Numbered from the stretch's first letter, positions 16,057 through 24,908 are shown. The stretch: DNA of 64,000 nt from JALYRV01 sp040902895 (GCA_040902895.1 JBBDWL010000076.1:62001-126000), one strand, 5' to 3'. Program-made: numbers and translations. The notes: a model not told the origin generated them from the sequence alone.

Positions 16057-17529
16057 TCACCAGTCGGTCGGCGTGTAATCCTTCAGGAACTGTCCCCACA
16101 CGTGCCGGCCGGTATTCACCCCGTCGATGATCGGATCGACGATGCGGGCGCCGCCGTCGACGGCGTCGAGCGGCGGATGGAAGCGCATCTCTTCGCGCTT
16201 GCGCATCGTGATCTCGATCGGATCCTCATCGGTCACCCACCCGGTGTCGACGCTGTTCATGTGAATCCCATCGTCGTGATAATCGGTCGCCGACGTGCGC
16301 GTCATCATATTGAGCGCCGCCTTCGCCATATTGGTGTGGGGATGGCGCGTCGTCTTGAAGCGGCGATAGAACTGGCCTTCGACGGCCGAGACATTGACGA
16401 TGTGCTTGTCGCGCCCGGGCGTGCGCAGCATCAGCGGCTTGAGACGCGCGTTGAGCACGAATGGCGCGATGGCGTTGACCAGCTGCACTTCGAGCAGTTC
16501 GACGGTGGGGACCTCGTGCAGCAGCAGGCGCCAGGAGTTGCGGCCGCGCAGATCGACCTGCTGGCGATCGATGTCGAGCAGGCCCGCGGGAAAAAGATCG
16601 GGCCGCGCCTGCAGCTCGTCCGAGAGCAGCGGCACTTGTGACAGCTCCGCGGAAAACGCGCCGCCTGCGGGGAGATCGGGTACCTGGCGCACCAGCGCCG
16701 CGGCTTCAGGCGACGGCGGCAGAGCGGCGCGCTCGGCCGCCATCATATGGGCGTAGAAATCCGGCGGCCGGCGGACGGTCTGACACGCGTTATTGACGAT
16801 GAAATCGAGCCGATCGTGCGTGGCCGTCATGTGGCGGCAGAAAGCCTCGACGCTTGGCGTGTGCCGCAGATCGAGTCCGTAGATCTCGAGGCGGTCGATC
16901 CAGCCGGCGTGGTCCGCCTCTTCGGCGTAGCGTGCGGCTGCATCGCGCGGAAACCGGGTCGTGACGATGAGATGCGCGCCGGAGCGGAGCAGCTTCAGTC
17001 CTGCCTGATAGCCGATTTTCACGCGGCCGCCGGTCAGGACGGCCACGCGGCCGCGCAGATCCGCGAGCTCCGTCCGCTTCGCGAAGTTCACGTCTCCGCA
17101 GGCGGGACAGAGCTGATCGTAGAAATGATGCAGCTCGGAGAACGGCCGCCGGCACACATAGCAGTGCTGCTGAATGGGCGCGCGATCCTCTTCCGGCCCG
17201 GCCGGGTCCTCACCCGCCGGTGCAGGCGGAAAGACGTTCGGCGTCGTCGACGTCGGCTTGCGTCGCAGTACCCGAATGCCAGCCTGATCGAGGACAGCCT
17301 CCTCGCGCGCCGCAATCCCGGCCCTGCGCTCCCGCCGGGCGGCCTTCGACCGGCGGCGCCGTGTCGAACTGTCGGGCGCGAACAGATGCGCCAGCGCTCT
17401 GTTGAACCGGCGCCAGTCCTCTTCCGGGAGGGCGTCGAGGTCGGACCAGTGGCCAGCCAGCGTCTCGAGCAAGTCGGTTGCCGCGCGCACGCGCGCGATC
17501 AGCGGATCGTTTTGCGGCGCGCGTGACAT
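16057..17529 (-). CDS. SDR-family protein with zinc-ribbon insert and no canonical catalytic tyrosine
   Basis: 490-residue protein. The N-terminal 115 residues are charged, then a CYVCRRPF...CPACG pair (about residues 124-147) looks like a zinc ribbon. A Rossmann domain follows (VAVLTGGRVKIGYQAGLKLL). The SDR NNAC motif is kept (IVNNACQT), but the active-site segment reads VNVSAVEGQFYRRFK and then HPHTNMAKAAL, so Thr stands at the Tyr position of YxxxK. It may be a binding protein or use another residue. ATG 17529 lies 19 bases after the lemA stop. Function unknown. Confidence 0.75.
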   Translation of the reverse strand: MSRAPQNDPLIARVRAATDLLETLAGHWSDLDALPEEDWRRFNRALAHLFAPDSSTRRRRSKAARRERRAGIAAREEAVLDQAGIRVLRRKPTSTTPNVFPPAPAGEDPAGPEEDRAPIQQHCYVCRRPFSELHHFYDQLCPACGDVNFAKRTELADLRGRVAVLTGGRVKIGYQAGLKLLRSGAHLIVTTRFPRDAAARYAEEADHAGWIDRLEIYGLDLRHTPSVEAFCRHMTATHDRLDFIVNNACQTVRRPPDFYAHMMAAERAALPPSPEAAALVRQVPDLPAGGAFSAELSQVPLLSDELQARPDLFPAGLLDIDRQQVDLRGRNSWRLLLHEVPTVELLEVQLVNAIAPFVLNARLKPLMLRTPGRDKHIVNVSAVEGQFYRRFKTTRHPHTNMAKAALNMMTRTSATDYHDDGIHMNSVDTGWVTDEDPIEITMRKREEMRFHPPLDAVDGGARIVDPIIDGVNTGRHVWGQFLKDYTPTDW

Positions 17530-17548
17530 TGGCACGTCGCCCGGACAG

Positions 17549-18124
17549 CTACAGCCTGTCCTTACCGAGCGAGAGATCGACCTTCGGCACCGCGCGCTCG
17601 CCCGGCTCGGTGATCTCGAAGAGCTCGGCGCGCGTGAACGCGAAGGACGAGGCAATGACGTTCGAGGGGAAGGTCTCGCGCGCGATGTTGTACTTCGTCG
17701 CGATGTCGTTATAGAACTGGCGCGCGAAGCCGACCTTGTTTTCGGTGGCCGACAATTCTTCCTGCAGCATCTTCACGTTCTCGTTGGCCTTGAGCTGCGG
17801 ATAGCTCTCGGCCAGGGCGAACAGACGCCCGAGCGCCTGGGTCAGCTCGCCTTCACGCCGGCCGGCCTCGGCGGGTCCTGACGCCGCGACTGCGCGCGCA
17901 CGCGCCTCCATGACCGACGTGAGCGTGTCGCGCTCGAACTCCATCGCGCCGCGTACGGTCTGGACAAGGTTCGGCACCAGGTCATGCCGCCGCTTCAGCT
18001 GCACGTCGATCTGGCGCCACCCGTTGTCCTTCTGGTTGCGAAGGCCGATCAACCGGTTGTACACGGCGATCGCCCAGAACAGGACGACGGCCGCGATGAC
18101 GACGACCACCAGTAATGCGGTCAC
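17549..18124 (-). CDS. lemA: LemA family protein
   Basis: 191-residue protein with an N-terminal membrane helix (about 3-23) followed by a helical domain. The LemA signature YNRLIGLRNQKDNGWRQIDVQLKRRHDLVPNLV is complete. LemA proteins are inner-membrane anchored with unknown biochemical role; in several bacteria they lie beside htpX, as here two genes away. ATG overlaps the cupin stop by ATGA. Confidence 0.93.
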   Translation of the reverse strand: MTALLVVVVIAAVVLFWAIAVYNRLIGLRNQKDNGWRQIDVQLKRRHDLVPNLVQTVRGAMEFERDTLTSVMEARARAVAASGPAEAGRREGELTQALGRLFALAESYPQLKANENVKMLQEELSATENKVGFARQFYNDIATKYNIARETFPSNVIASSFAFTRAELFEITEPGERAVPKVDLSLGKDRL

Positions 18125-18507
18125 TGCTCTCCCTCCGTGGGCACGGGCACGTTATGGAAGTACGAATCGGTCTTGTCCAGCCAGTCCTGCCGGATCGGAC
18201 TGAAGACGTCGAGCTCGAACGTGTCGTCGAGCGCCTCGGCCTGGTGCTCGACCCACGACGGAATGACCAGCACCTCACCTTCGCGCACGGTGATCTGCTC
18301 GCCGTCGATGAGAAACCGGAGCGCACCCTGCAGCACGTGCGTGATCTGCTCGCTCTCGTGCGAATGCATCGGGACCACGGCCCCTTTTTTGAGATAGATC
18401 TGCGCGAGCATCTCACGCTCGCCTGTCACGACCTTGCGCGAGATCATCTCCGTCACTTTCTCGAGCGCGAGCTCGTCCCACCGCTGCAGCCTGGCGCGTG
18501 TAGTCAT
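18121..18507 (-). CDS. Single-domain cupin protein
   Basis: Cytoplasmic beta-barrel protein of 128 residues. The first cupin motif is seen as PMHSHESEQITHVLQG and the second as PSWVEHQAEA, giving three histidines and one glutamate as probable metal ligands. It resembles small cupins annotated as sugar- or metal-binding, but its substrate is unknown. First gene of the minus-strand group cupin-lemA-SDR-htpX; its start faces the E1 dehydrogenase gene across 34 bases. Confidence 0.85.
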   Translation of the reverse strand: MTTRARLQRWDELALEKVTEMISRKVVTGEREMLAQIYLKKGAVVPMHSHESEQITHVLQGALRFLIDGEQITVREGEVLVIPSWVEHQAEALDDTFELDVFSPIRQDWLDKTDSYFHNVPVPTEGEQ

Positions 18508-18524
18508 GTCACTCGAATCTTACT

Positions 18525-18530
18525 TATAAT
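18525..18530 (+). promoter_or_regulatory. Consensus -10 box TATAAT before the E1 dehydrogenase gene
   Basis: A perfect TATAAT ends 11 bases before the ATG at 18542, with no good -35 at 16-18 bases. A start of transcription 6-8 bases later leaves a leader of only about 5 bases. Confidence 0.6.
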
Positions 18531-18541
18531 TGCGTAGCCGC

Positions 18542-20692
18542 ATGAAGCCAAACAGCCGCAGCGCCGCCGCCACGGCGGATGCCCCGGACACGACGGGTTC
18601 CTCGACGTATCACGGTTTGTCGGGCCAGGATCTGGTGCGGATCTACCGCCTCATGCTCCTGTCACGCCGCCTCGACGACAGGGAGATTCAGCTCAAGAAT
18701 CAGAGCCAGATCTTCTTCCAGATCAGCGGCGCCGGCCACGAAGCCGCGCTGGTTGCCGCGGGGCTCGCGATGAAGCCGTCGTACGACTGGTTCTATCCGT
18801 ACTACCGCGACCGCGCGCTGTGTCTCACGCTCGGCATGACCGCGCTCGAAATGCTCCTGAGCGCCGTCGGGGCCGAAGCCGATCCGAATTCCGGCGGCCG
18901 GCAGATGCCATCGCACTGGGGCCACAAGAAACTCAACATCGTGTCGCAGTCGAGCCCGACCGGCACGCAGTGCCTGCAGGCGGTCGGCTGCGCGGAAGCG
19001 GCGCTGCTCTATGACCGCATCGACGGCATCGCGGATGCCGCGTCGCGCTACCAGCGCGACGAGGTCGCGTACGTGTCGCTCGGCGACGGCACGACGAGCG
19101 AAGGCGAGTTCTGGGAAGCGCTGACCACGGCCTGCGTGCGCAAGGCGCCGGTCGTATTCCACGTCGAAGACAACGGCTACGCGATCTCGGTGCCCGTGGA
19201 AGTCCAGACGCCAGGCGGATCGATCTCGAAGCTCGTCGAGTCGTTTCCGGATCTCAAGGTGATTCGCGTCGATGGCACGGATCCGCTCGCCAGCTACGCC
19301 GCCTTTACCGAAGCGGTCACATTCGCGCGCGAGCGCCGTGGCCCTGCCCTGGTCCACGCCAAAGTCATTCGCCCCTATTCGCACTCGTTGTCTGACGATG
19401 AGAAGTTGTACAAGACGCCGGAGGAGCGCGAGGAAGAAGCGACGCGCGATCCCATCCCGCGCTTTGCCACCTTCCTCGTGGACGACAAGATCGCGACGCG
19501 CGAAGAGCTCGACCAGCTTGCAAAAGATATCGCCGCCGAGCTGGGTGAGGCCACGGACAAGGCGCTGGCCGCCGCCAAACCGGCGCGCGACACCGCCGAA
19601 CGCTACGTCTATTCGCCCGACGTCGATCCGGCGTCGTCCGATTTCGACACGCCGATCGCCGCTGAAGGCAAAGCCGACACGATGGTGGCGGCCATCAACC
19701 GCACGATGCGCGACGAGATGGCGCGTGATGCCCGCATCGTGATGTTCGGAGAAGACGTCGCCGACTGCAGCCGCATCGAAAACCTCGCCTGCGTACCGGG
19801 CAAGGGCGGCGTGTTCAAGGTGACGCACGGCCTGCAGCGCACCTACGGCGGCGATCGCGTGTTCAACTCGCCGCTCGCCGAGGCGAACATCATCGGCCGC
19901 GCCATCGGCATGGCCACGCGCGGGCTGAAGCCCGTGGTCGAGATCCAGTTCTTCGACTACATCTGGCCGGCGATGATGCAGCTGCGCGACGAAATGTCGA
20001 TGCTGCGGTACCGGTCGAACAACGAATTTTCATGCCCGATGGTGGTGCGCACGGCCATTGGCGGCTACCTGCGCGGCGGGGCGCCCTACCACAGCCAGTC
20101 GGGCGAGAGCATCTTCGCGCACTGCCCTGGTATCCGGATCGTGTTTCCGTCGAACGCGCAGGATGCGGCCGGACTGCTGCGCACGGCGATCCGCTGCGAC
20201 GATCCGGTGCTGTATCTCGAGCACAAGCACCTGTATCGCCAGACGTACAACAAGGGCGAGTATCCGGGCGCCGACTACATGATTCCGTTCGGCAAGTCGG
20301 CCGTGAAGCGCGAGGGCACCGACGTCACCGTCGTCACGTGGGGCGCGCTCGTGCAGCGCTCGCTGCTGGCCGCGCAGCAGGCCGAGAAGGAGGGCGTGAG
20401 CGTGAAGGTCATCGACCTGCGCACGATCATGCCGTTCGATTGGGACGGCATCGCCGAGGCCGTCACGCAGACGAGCCGCATCGTGATCGCCCATGAAGAT
20501 CAGCTCACCTGCGGCTTCGGCGCCGAGCTCGCCGCGCGCGTCTCAGAGCACTTGTTCGAATATCTCGACGCCCCGGTCCGCCGTGTGGGTGCGCTCGACA
20601 CGCCAGTGGCATACGCGCCCGGCCTCGAGGAAGAAATTCTTCCGGGATCGGCCGACGTGCTCGATGCGATTCTCCAGACCGCTCGTTACTAA
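18542..20692 (+). CDS. Fused E1 alpha/beta 2-oxoacid dehydrogenase
   Basis: Thiamine-diphosphate enzyme of 716 residues combining both E1 chains of a branched-chain or pyruvate dehydrogenase complex. The alpha half (about 20-335) carries the ThDP motif GDGTTSEGEFWEAL...DNGYAISVP and HSLSDDEKLY. The beta half (about 380-716) has FNSPLAEANIIGRAIG, RTAIGGYLRGGAPYHSQS and ITHEDQ-like IVIAHEDQLTCGFGAE. No E2 or E3 gene lies nearby. The beta half is closer to 2-oxoisovalerate than to pyruvate types by eye, but the substrate cannot be settled. A TTG at 18530 is inside the -10 box and unlikely as start. Confidence 0.92.
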   Translation: MKPNSRSAAATADAPDTTGSSTYHGLSGQDLVRIYRLMLLSRRLDDREIQLKNQSQIFFQISGAGHEAALVAAGLAMKPSYDWFYPYYRDRALCLTLGMTALEMLLSAVGAEADPNSGGRQMPSHWGHKKLNIVSQSSPTGTQCLQAVGCAEAALLYDRIDGIADAASRYQRDEVAYVSLGDGTTSEGEFWEALTTACVRKAPVVFHVEDNGYAISVPVEVQTPGGSISKLVESFPDLKVIRVDGTDPLASYAAFTEAVTFARERRGPALVHAKVIRPYSHSLSDDEKLYKTPEEREEEATRDPIPRFATFLVDDKIATREELDQLAKDIAAELGEATDKALAAAKPARDTAERYVYSPDVDPASSDFDTPIAAEGKADTMVAAINRTMRDEMARDARIVMFGEDVADCSRIENLACVPGKGGVFKVTHGLQRTYGGDRVFNSPLAEANIIGRAIGMATRGLKPVVEIQFFDYIWPAMMQLRDEMSMLRYRSNNEFSCPMVVRTAIGGYLRGGAPYHSQSGESIFAHCPGIRIVFPSNAQDAAGLLRTAIRCDDPVLYLEHKHLYRQTYNKGEYPGADYMIPFGKSAVKREGTDVTVVTWGALVQRSLLAAQQAEKEGVSVKVIDLRTIMPFDWDGIAEAVTQTSRIVIAHEDQLTCGFGAELAARVSEHLFEYLDAPVRRVGALDTPVAYAPGLEEEILPGSADVLDAILQTARY

Positions 20693-21763
20693 GTGAACGC
20701 GCTGCTCGCATCGCTGCTTGTCGCGATCGGCGCCCTCGTCGCTTCCTCCGCGGCTTCCTCCGCGCACCAGATCGAATCCCGAGCCCAGCGGCTCGTTGCC
20801 GCCCGGGCGCTGCCACCGCATGTCGCCGGCCGGTTCCGCGAGCTCGCCAATCTCCAGGAAGGCCCCGACGGCAGCTACTACGCCTTCGACCGCCGTTCGC
20901 ACACGGTGCACCGCATCGACGCCGCCTGGACCTCTGCCACGCTCATCGTCGACATCGGCCAGAAGCCGGGAGAGATTCTGCAACCGAGCGCGTTCGACAG
21001 CGCGGGCGAGATGTTCGCCGTCTCCGATGCCCCATTCGGCATGGACCGCATTCAGGTGTTCTTCAGAGACGCCACGGCCATGGGCGCGTTTCAACCGCAG
21101 GTGCGCAGCCTGCCTCGCATCACGATGGGATCGACCGTGATGAACGGGGCGGGCAGTCTCGAGCTCACGCGAGACTCCGTCCTGCTGAGCGAGCCCGACA
21201 CCGGGTGGCTGGTATCGGAGTACGGCCTGGATGGAAAACCCCTGCGCCACTTCGGCCGCCTGCGTTCGACCGGTCACGAGAACGACAACGACGTGCACAT
21301 CGGCCTGAACACCGGCATTCCTGTAGCCGCCGGCGACGGCGCCGTGTGGTTCGTCTTTCAGGCGGGCGTGCCGATGCTGCGGAAGTACAACCGCGCGGGC
21401 GAGTTGATATTCGAGCGGCACATCGAAGGCGTCGAGCTCGATCCCGTCATCAGGGTTCTGCCGTCGCGATGGCCGCGCAAACGCACGGGCGGCGTCGATC
21501 GCGAGCTGCCGCTGATTATCCCGAACGTGCAGGCCGCGGCTGTCGCGCCCGATGGAAGTTTGTGGATCGGGCTCTCGCTGCCGTACGTGTACGTCTTCGA
21601 CGCGGCCGGCGACAAGACGCGCGTGGTGTCGCTGCACGGTGCGGGGATGATCAGGGCGACAAGCCTGGCATTCTCGCGGAAGGGCCGTCTGATCGTGACG
21701 CCAGGCGGCTATGAGTTCGACGTGCCGGCGAAGAACCGCGCGGCGCCCGGCATGACGCCGTAG
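20693..21763 (+). CDS. Secreted beta-propeller-like protein
   Basis: 356-residue protein beginning with a signal peptide (residues 1-24, ending SSAHQ). The rest shows repeated blocks of the form DGSYYAFDRRSHTVHRID, AAGDGAVWFVFQ and VAPDGSLWIGLSLPYVYVFD, which is the pattern of NHL/six-bladed propellers. It probably folds as a periplasmic propeller; ligand unknown. GTG start directly abuts the E1 stop (TAAGTG), so translation is likely coupled. Its last 55 bases overlap the 3' end of the minus-strand lipid-kinase gene. Confidence 0.7.
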   Translation: MNALLASLLVAIGALVASSAASSAHQIESRAQRLVAARALPPHVAGRFRELANLQEGPDGSYYAFDRRSHTVHRIDAAWTSATLIVDIGQKPGEILQPSAFDSAGEMFAVSDAPFGMDRIQVFFRDATAMGAFQPQVRSLPRITMGSTVMNGAGSLELTRDSVLLSEPDTGWLVSEYGLDGKPLRHFGRLRSTGHENDNDVHIGLNTGIPVAAGDGAVWFVFQAGVPMLRKYNRAGELIFERHIEGVELDPVIRVLPSRWPRKRTGGVDRELPLIIPNVQAAAVAPDGSLWIGLSLPYVYVFDAAGDKTRVVSLHGAGMIRATSLAFSRKGRLIVTPGGYEFDVPAKNRAAPGMTP

Positions 21764-22686
21764 GCGCAGGTCTGAGCCTCGAGCAGCTCGCCGTCAGTAT
21801 TGACCTTGACGGCGCGTTCGAACGTCATTTCCAGCGATCGCGCGCGGAAATAGCGCACGCGGGAGTCTTCAAGGTGACCGCCGCCGGCCGCGACTTTTCC
21901 GAGCAGCCCGACGAACTCGATCACCGGCATGGCCTCGACCAGGCACACATCCAGCCAGCCATCGTCGATCCGCGCGTGCGGCGCAATCAGCCGGCCGCCT
22001 CCGATCTGGCTGGCATTGCAGATGGCGAACATGTGCAGCGTCGTCTCCAGTACTTTGTCGCCGCCCGCAACGCGCCAGCCTTCACCTTCGGCGGGTCCTT
22101 CTTCAGCCTCATAGGAGAGCGGCTTGAACGCATCCGCCGGCACGGTAATTCGCGTGCCGACGGGCTCGTACTCCAGCACCGCCTGCCCGCCCGCGATGAG
22201 AAACGCCAGCTTGCCGGCGATGGACTTCAGCCGATCGTCGAGCGCCTGCGTGACTTCCGAGATGAAGCCGCCGCCCGACGCATTGATGAACGCGCGGCCG
22301 TTCAACGTGCCCACGTCGGCCGGAACTTGATGCGCTTCGCAGATCGCCGCGACCGCGTCTTCTGGTTTCTCGGAGAGATGCAGCATGCGCGCGAAGTCAT
22401 TGCCGGTGCCAAGCGGCAGCAGGCCGATCGGCACGCGCTCGAGCGCGTTCTCTGACCTCAGGCCGTTGACGACCTCGTTGAGCGTACCGTCGCCGCCGGC
22501 CACGAATATGCGATCGCAACCGTCGCGCACGGCCTGTGCCGCCGCATCTTCCGCGTCGCGCTCCCCAATCGTGATGACGACCTCCATCCTGCCGAAGCGC
22601 TCGCGCAGTGCCTGATTGATGGAGGCAAGCGCGTCGACGGCCTTGTCGGCGCCCGACGATGGATTCAGGATCAGCCGCGCGCGCAT
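21709..22686 (-). CDS. Diacylglycerol kinase-family lipid kinase (YegS/BmrU type)
   Basis: 325-residue lipid kinase that phosphorylates a diacylglycerol- or sphingosine-like lipid at the membrane. The nucleotide loop reads AGGDGTLNEVVNGL and is followed by LLPLGTGNDFARML. The C-terminal lobe holds FINASGGGF and the Asp-rich ARIDDGWLDV. Only 7 bases separate it from gvpK in the same direction, so it appears to be the last gene of the gas-vesicle operon. The 3' end overlaps the convergent propeller gene by 55 bases, which is unusual here; both reading frames look real. Confidence 0.9.
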   Translation of the reverse strand: MRARLILNPSSGADKAVDALASINQALRERFGRMEVVITIGERDAEDAAAQAVRDGCDRIFVAGGDGTLNEVVNGLRSENALERVPIGLLPLGTGNDFARMLHLSEKPEDAVAAICEAHQVPADVGTLNGRAFINASGGGFISEVTQALDDRLKSIAGKLAFLIAGGQAVLEYEPVGTRITVPADAFKPLSYEAEEGPAEGEGWRVAGGDKVLETTLHMFAICNASQIGGGRLIAPHARIDDGWLDVCLVEAMPVIEFVGLLGKVAAGGGHLEDSRVRYFRARSLEMTFERAVKVNTDGELLEAQTCAYGVMPGAARFFAGTSNS

Positions 22687-22693
22687 GGTTGCG

Positions 22694-23131
22694 TCAGTAC
22701 AACTTGCCGAGCGGCCCGAGCTCCAGGTTCAGCTCCTTGGGGTCGAGACCGAACGCCGCAGCCATCTCGGAAATCGTGTCCTCGAGCCGCATCAGCGCCA
22801 TGCCGACCGACTCTGTCTCGTCGGGCGTGAGCGTGCCCTGTTCGTGACGGCGGATGGCCTGGCGCTCGAGCACGCGGCGGATGAACTCCACCAGCGTCAG
22901 CACCAGTTTCGCCACGGATCGCCTCACATCGTCAGGCGGCGCGTTCCAGCGTGACGGCTGCGCGGCGGATCGCAGGCGGGCGAGCTCGGCGCGCAGATCG
23001 TCGATTTCGGTTACCGACAGACCCTGTGTCGATGAGGGCCGGGCCTGCGCGTTGACGCGTGAAGCGGCGCGGCGCGGCGCCTTTCGGCGGGATGACGTGC
23101 GACGCGCGCGCGGCTTCGAGGATGTCGGCAC
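22694..23131 (-). CDS. gvpK: Gas vesicle protein GvpK
   Basis: Accessory gas-vesicle protein of 145 residues, needed for vesicle assembly. The conserved domain occupies the C-terminal 80 residues: SVAKLVLTLVEFIRRVLERQ, RRHEQGTLTPDETESVGMAL and the ending GLDPKELNLELGPLGKL. The N-terminal 60 residues are basic and Ser/Ala-rich, longer than in many GvpK. GTG 23131 is chosen because it follows the upstream gvpF/L stop by one base; an earlier in-frame ATG lies inside that gene. It precedes the lipid kinase by 7 bases. Confidence 0.93.
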   Translation of the reverse strand: MPTSSKPRARRTSSRRKAPRRAASRVNAQARPSSTQGLSVTEIDDLRAELARLRSAAQPSRWNAPPDDVRRSVAKLVLTLVEFIRRVLERQAIRRHEQGTLTPDETESVGMALMRLEDTISEMAAAFGLDPKELNLELGPLGKLY

Positions 23132-23132
23132 G

Positions 23133-23756
23133 TCAGATCTCGCCGTGGATATCGGCGGCCGTGGCAAACGCGAACGGCGGCATGGGCCCCGATAACAGAA
23201 AGCGTCCGGGCGACTCGCGCTGCAGCGCGGCCACGGCGCTCGCGTAGCGGGCCACGTCCGCGGCAGCAATCAGATGATGGATGGCGCCGACGAACGGCGG
23301 CCGCGCGGCTCCGGTCTGCTCGGCGATCACGAAGGGCGCGACGGCCTTCCGAACGGGATCCGCCTCATGCACGCGCGCCTCGCGCGCGCGCGCGGCGATG
23401 AAGGCGCGCCCTGACGTGCGCGGCGGTTGCGCGCGCTCGCCGCGCACCCGCACGGTCATCTGCCGGCGGTTGCGCGTGAGCGCGAGCGCCTGCTGCAACT
23501 CGGGGACGAGCGGCGACAGCAGCCTTCGAAGCTCGCGCTCATCCTTCGCGACGGTGCCAAATCTCACCGGCAGCAGTGAAAGCCCCTGTTTCTCGAGGCG
23601 GGCGAGCGCCGCCGCGTGCGCTTTGAGTGCGCGCTCGGTGACGTTCGGCGGCACCGGCGTGCGCCGCACGATCGCGGCGAGCGACTTCACGACGACCGCG
23701 TCCGCACCCGCGCGCCGCGCCGCACGCGCATCCGCCACGGCAAGCACCACGATCAT
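23133..23756 (-). CDS. Gas vesicle protein GvpF/GvpL family (short form)
   Basis: 207-residue member of the GvpF/L family, minor shell-associated proteins that start vesicle assembly. Family marks are LLPVRFGTVAKDERELRRLL and the C-terminal SGPMPPFAFA, which matches the GPWPPY motif of other members with two changes. The usual N-terminal domain is partly shortened compared with the 249- and 289-residue paralogues in this operon. ATGA overlap with the preceding gvpJ/S-like gene. One of three GvpF/L genes here. Confidence 0.85.
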   Translation of the reverse strand: MIVVLAVADARAARRAGADAVVVKSLAAIVRRTPVPPNVTERALKAHAAALARLEKQGLSLLPVRFGTVAKDERELRRLLSPLVPELQQALALTRNRRQMTVRVRGERAQPPRTSGRAFIAARAREARVHEADPVRKAVAPFVIAEQTGAARPPFVGAIHHLIAAADVARYASAVAALQRESPGRFLLSGPMPPFAFATAADIHGEI

Positions 23757-24169
23757 TTTCTGGACGGCGAGGCCCCGTGAGGCCCGCGCCGGCGCGTCGC
23801 CGGATCCGGCTGCTTGCCGAACACGCGATCCGCCGCAGCCAGCAGTGCCGTGAGCCGCAGGTACACGAGGTCAACGTCCGCGAGCGCGAGAATCGCGTCG
23901 GCGTGCAGCACCACCCCCTTGCTGAGCAGATTGTCGACGAGATCGAGCAGCGTCGCGTTCGTCTCACGCTCGCCGAACACGCCCATCGCGCCCGCGAGCG
24001 GACGCGCGGTGGCCTTGGGACGAGGCCGGCTCGGTGGCGGTGGCGGCGGCGGAGACGGACGGCGCGCCTGTTTCGGAGGATGCGGCGGCGATCGGCGCAG
24101 CGGCGGTGTCGCAATGATCGGCCTTCCGCGGCGCTGCGCGGCCGGCGGGCGGGGGCGCTTAGGAAGCAC
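23753..24169 (-). CDS. GvpA-fold minor protein (GvpJ/GvpM/GvpS-like) with proline-rich N-terminus
   Basis: 138-residue protein. The GvpA-type domain sits at about residues 65-115: NATLLDLVDNLLSKGVVLHADAILALADVDLVYLRLTALL is the same helix-strand-strand-helix block as in GvpA/GvpJ but more diverged. It is preceded by some 60 residues rich in Pro and Arg, with a run of eight prolines, and followed by a basic tail. GTG 24169 overlaps the upstream gvpF/L by 11 bases; a later ATG (before GVFGERE) would remove the proline region. Probably a minor structural protein of the vesicle tip; exact class not resolvable by eye. Confidence 0.8.
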   Translation of the reverse strand: MLPKRPRPPAAQRRGRPIIATPPLRRSPPHPPKQARRPSPPPPPPPSRPRPKATARPLAGAMGVFGERETNATLLDLVDNLLSKGVVLHADAILALADVDLVYLRLTALLAAADRVFGKQPDPATRRRGPHGASPSRK

Positions 24170-24908
24170 GATCGACCTGCACGAAGTGATACGGCGGCCA
24201 GGGTCCGGTGAGCTTGAACGTGCAATGCGCCGCGGCGGCGGCCGCACCGAGCCGATCCGCCGCGCGTCCGAACGCGCCCTTCTCAGTCCCGGCCACCAGG
24301 AATGCCGCATCCAGCAGCGGCCGCTCCACATCATCGTCCTCGACCGGGCGCGCGACGGCGTCGCGACACGCCGCTGCCAGGGTCTCATGGGCCTCGCGCG
24401 CGAAGCGTGTCCGCGCGGCCGCGCGCTCGCGTGCGGCGTCGCGCACCTGTTTCTTGCGCTCGAGGAAGGCGGTGCCTGACGATGCAGGCGTGGTGCCCGC
24501 TGTCTCGGCCGGCGCGTCGAGCGCGACCAGGCGCAGGCCGTACTCCTCGCAGTCCGCGACGTGCGCCGCGGCGCGGGCGAGCCGCGTGCGCTGCTGTGCC
24601 AGCGCCTTCACCATCGGTTCGTCGCCCGAGAAGAGCGTGAGCAGTTTCATCGGAAGCAGCGCCCTCGACGACCGCATGGCGGCTTCGAGCAGCTGCTCGT
24701 GACCGAGCGCGGCCTGCGAGACCCAGTTCATGTCGCGCAGCTTCTCGCTGACGGCATCGGGCGAGTACTCACCATCCGGCAGCGTCGCGACCACCGCCGT
24801 CAGGCCGTCCGGCAGCGAGATCGCGCGCGGCGGCCTGGCGCCTGGAAGACCTCCGGACGGCAGAGCGGCAGGCGTGTCGGTTTGAACGAGACAGTAAAGG
24901 ACAGTCAC
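24159..24908 (-). CDS. Gas vesicle protein GvpF/GvpL family
   Basis: 249-residue member of the GvpF/L family. The N-terminal half has VLYCLVQTD and LLPMKLLTLFSGDEPMVKAL; the C-terminal half ends LTGPWPPYHFVQVDRAS, the family hallmark. The central linker (about 115-175) is Ala/Arg/Glu-rich and probably helical. These proteins bind GvpA and act during nucleation of the vesicle. Lies 14 bases after gvpG. Confidence 0.92.
   Translation of the reverse strand: MTVLYCLVQTDTPAALPSGGLPGARPPRAISLPDGLTAVVATLPDGEYSPDAVSEKLRDMNWVSQAALGHEQLLEAAMRSSRALLPMKLLTLFSGDEPMVKALAQQRTRLARAAAHVADCEEYGLRLVALDAPAETAGTTPASSGTAFLERKKQVRDAARERAAARTRFAREAHETLAAACRDAVARPVEDDDVERPLLDAAFLVAGTEKGAFGRAADRLGAAAAAAHCTFKLTGPWPPYHFVQVDRAS

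Noticed and set aside
18662..19828. 388-residue minus-strand frame over the E1 dehydrogenase
   Set aside because: ThDP motifs are on the plus strand; the antisense product looks like random Arg/Val-rich sequence.
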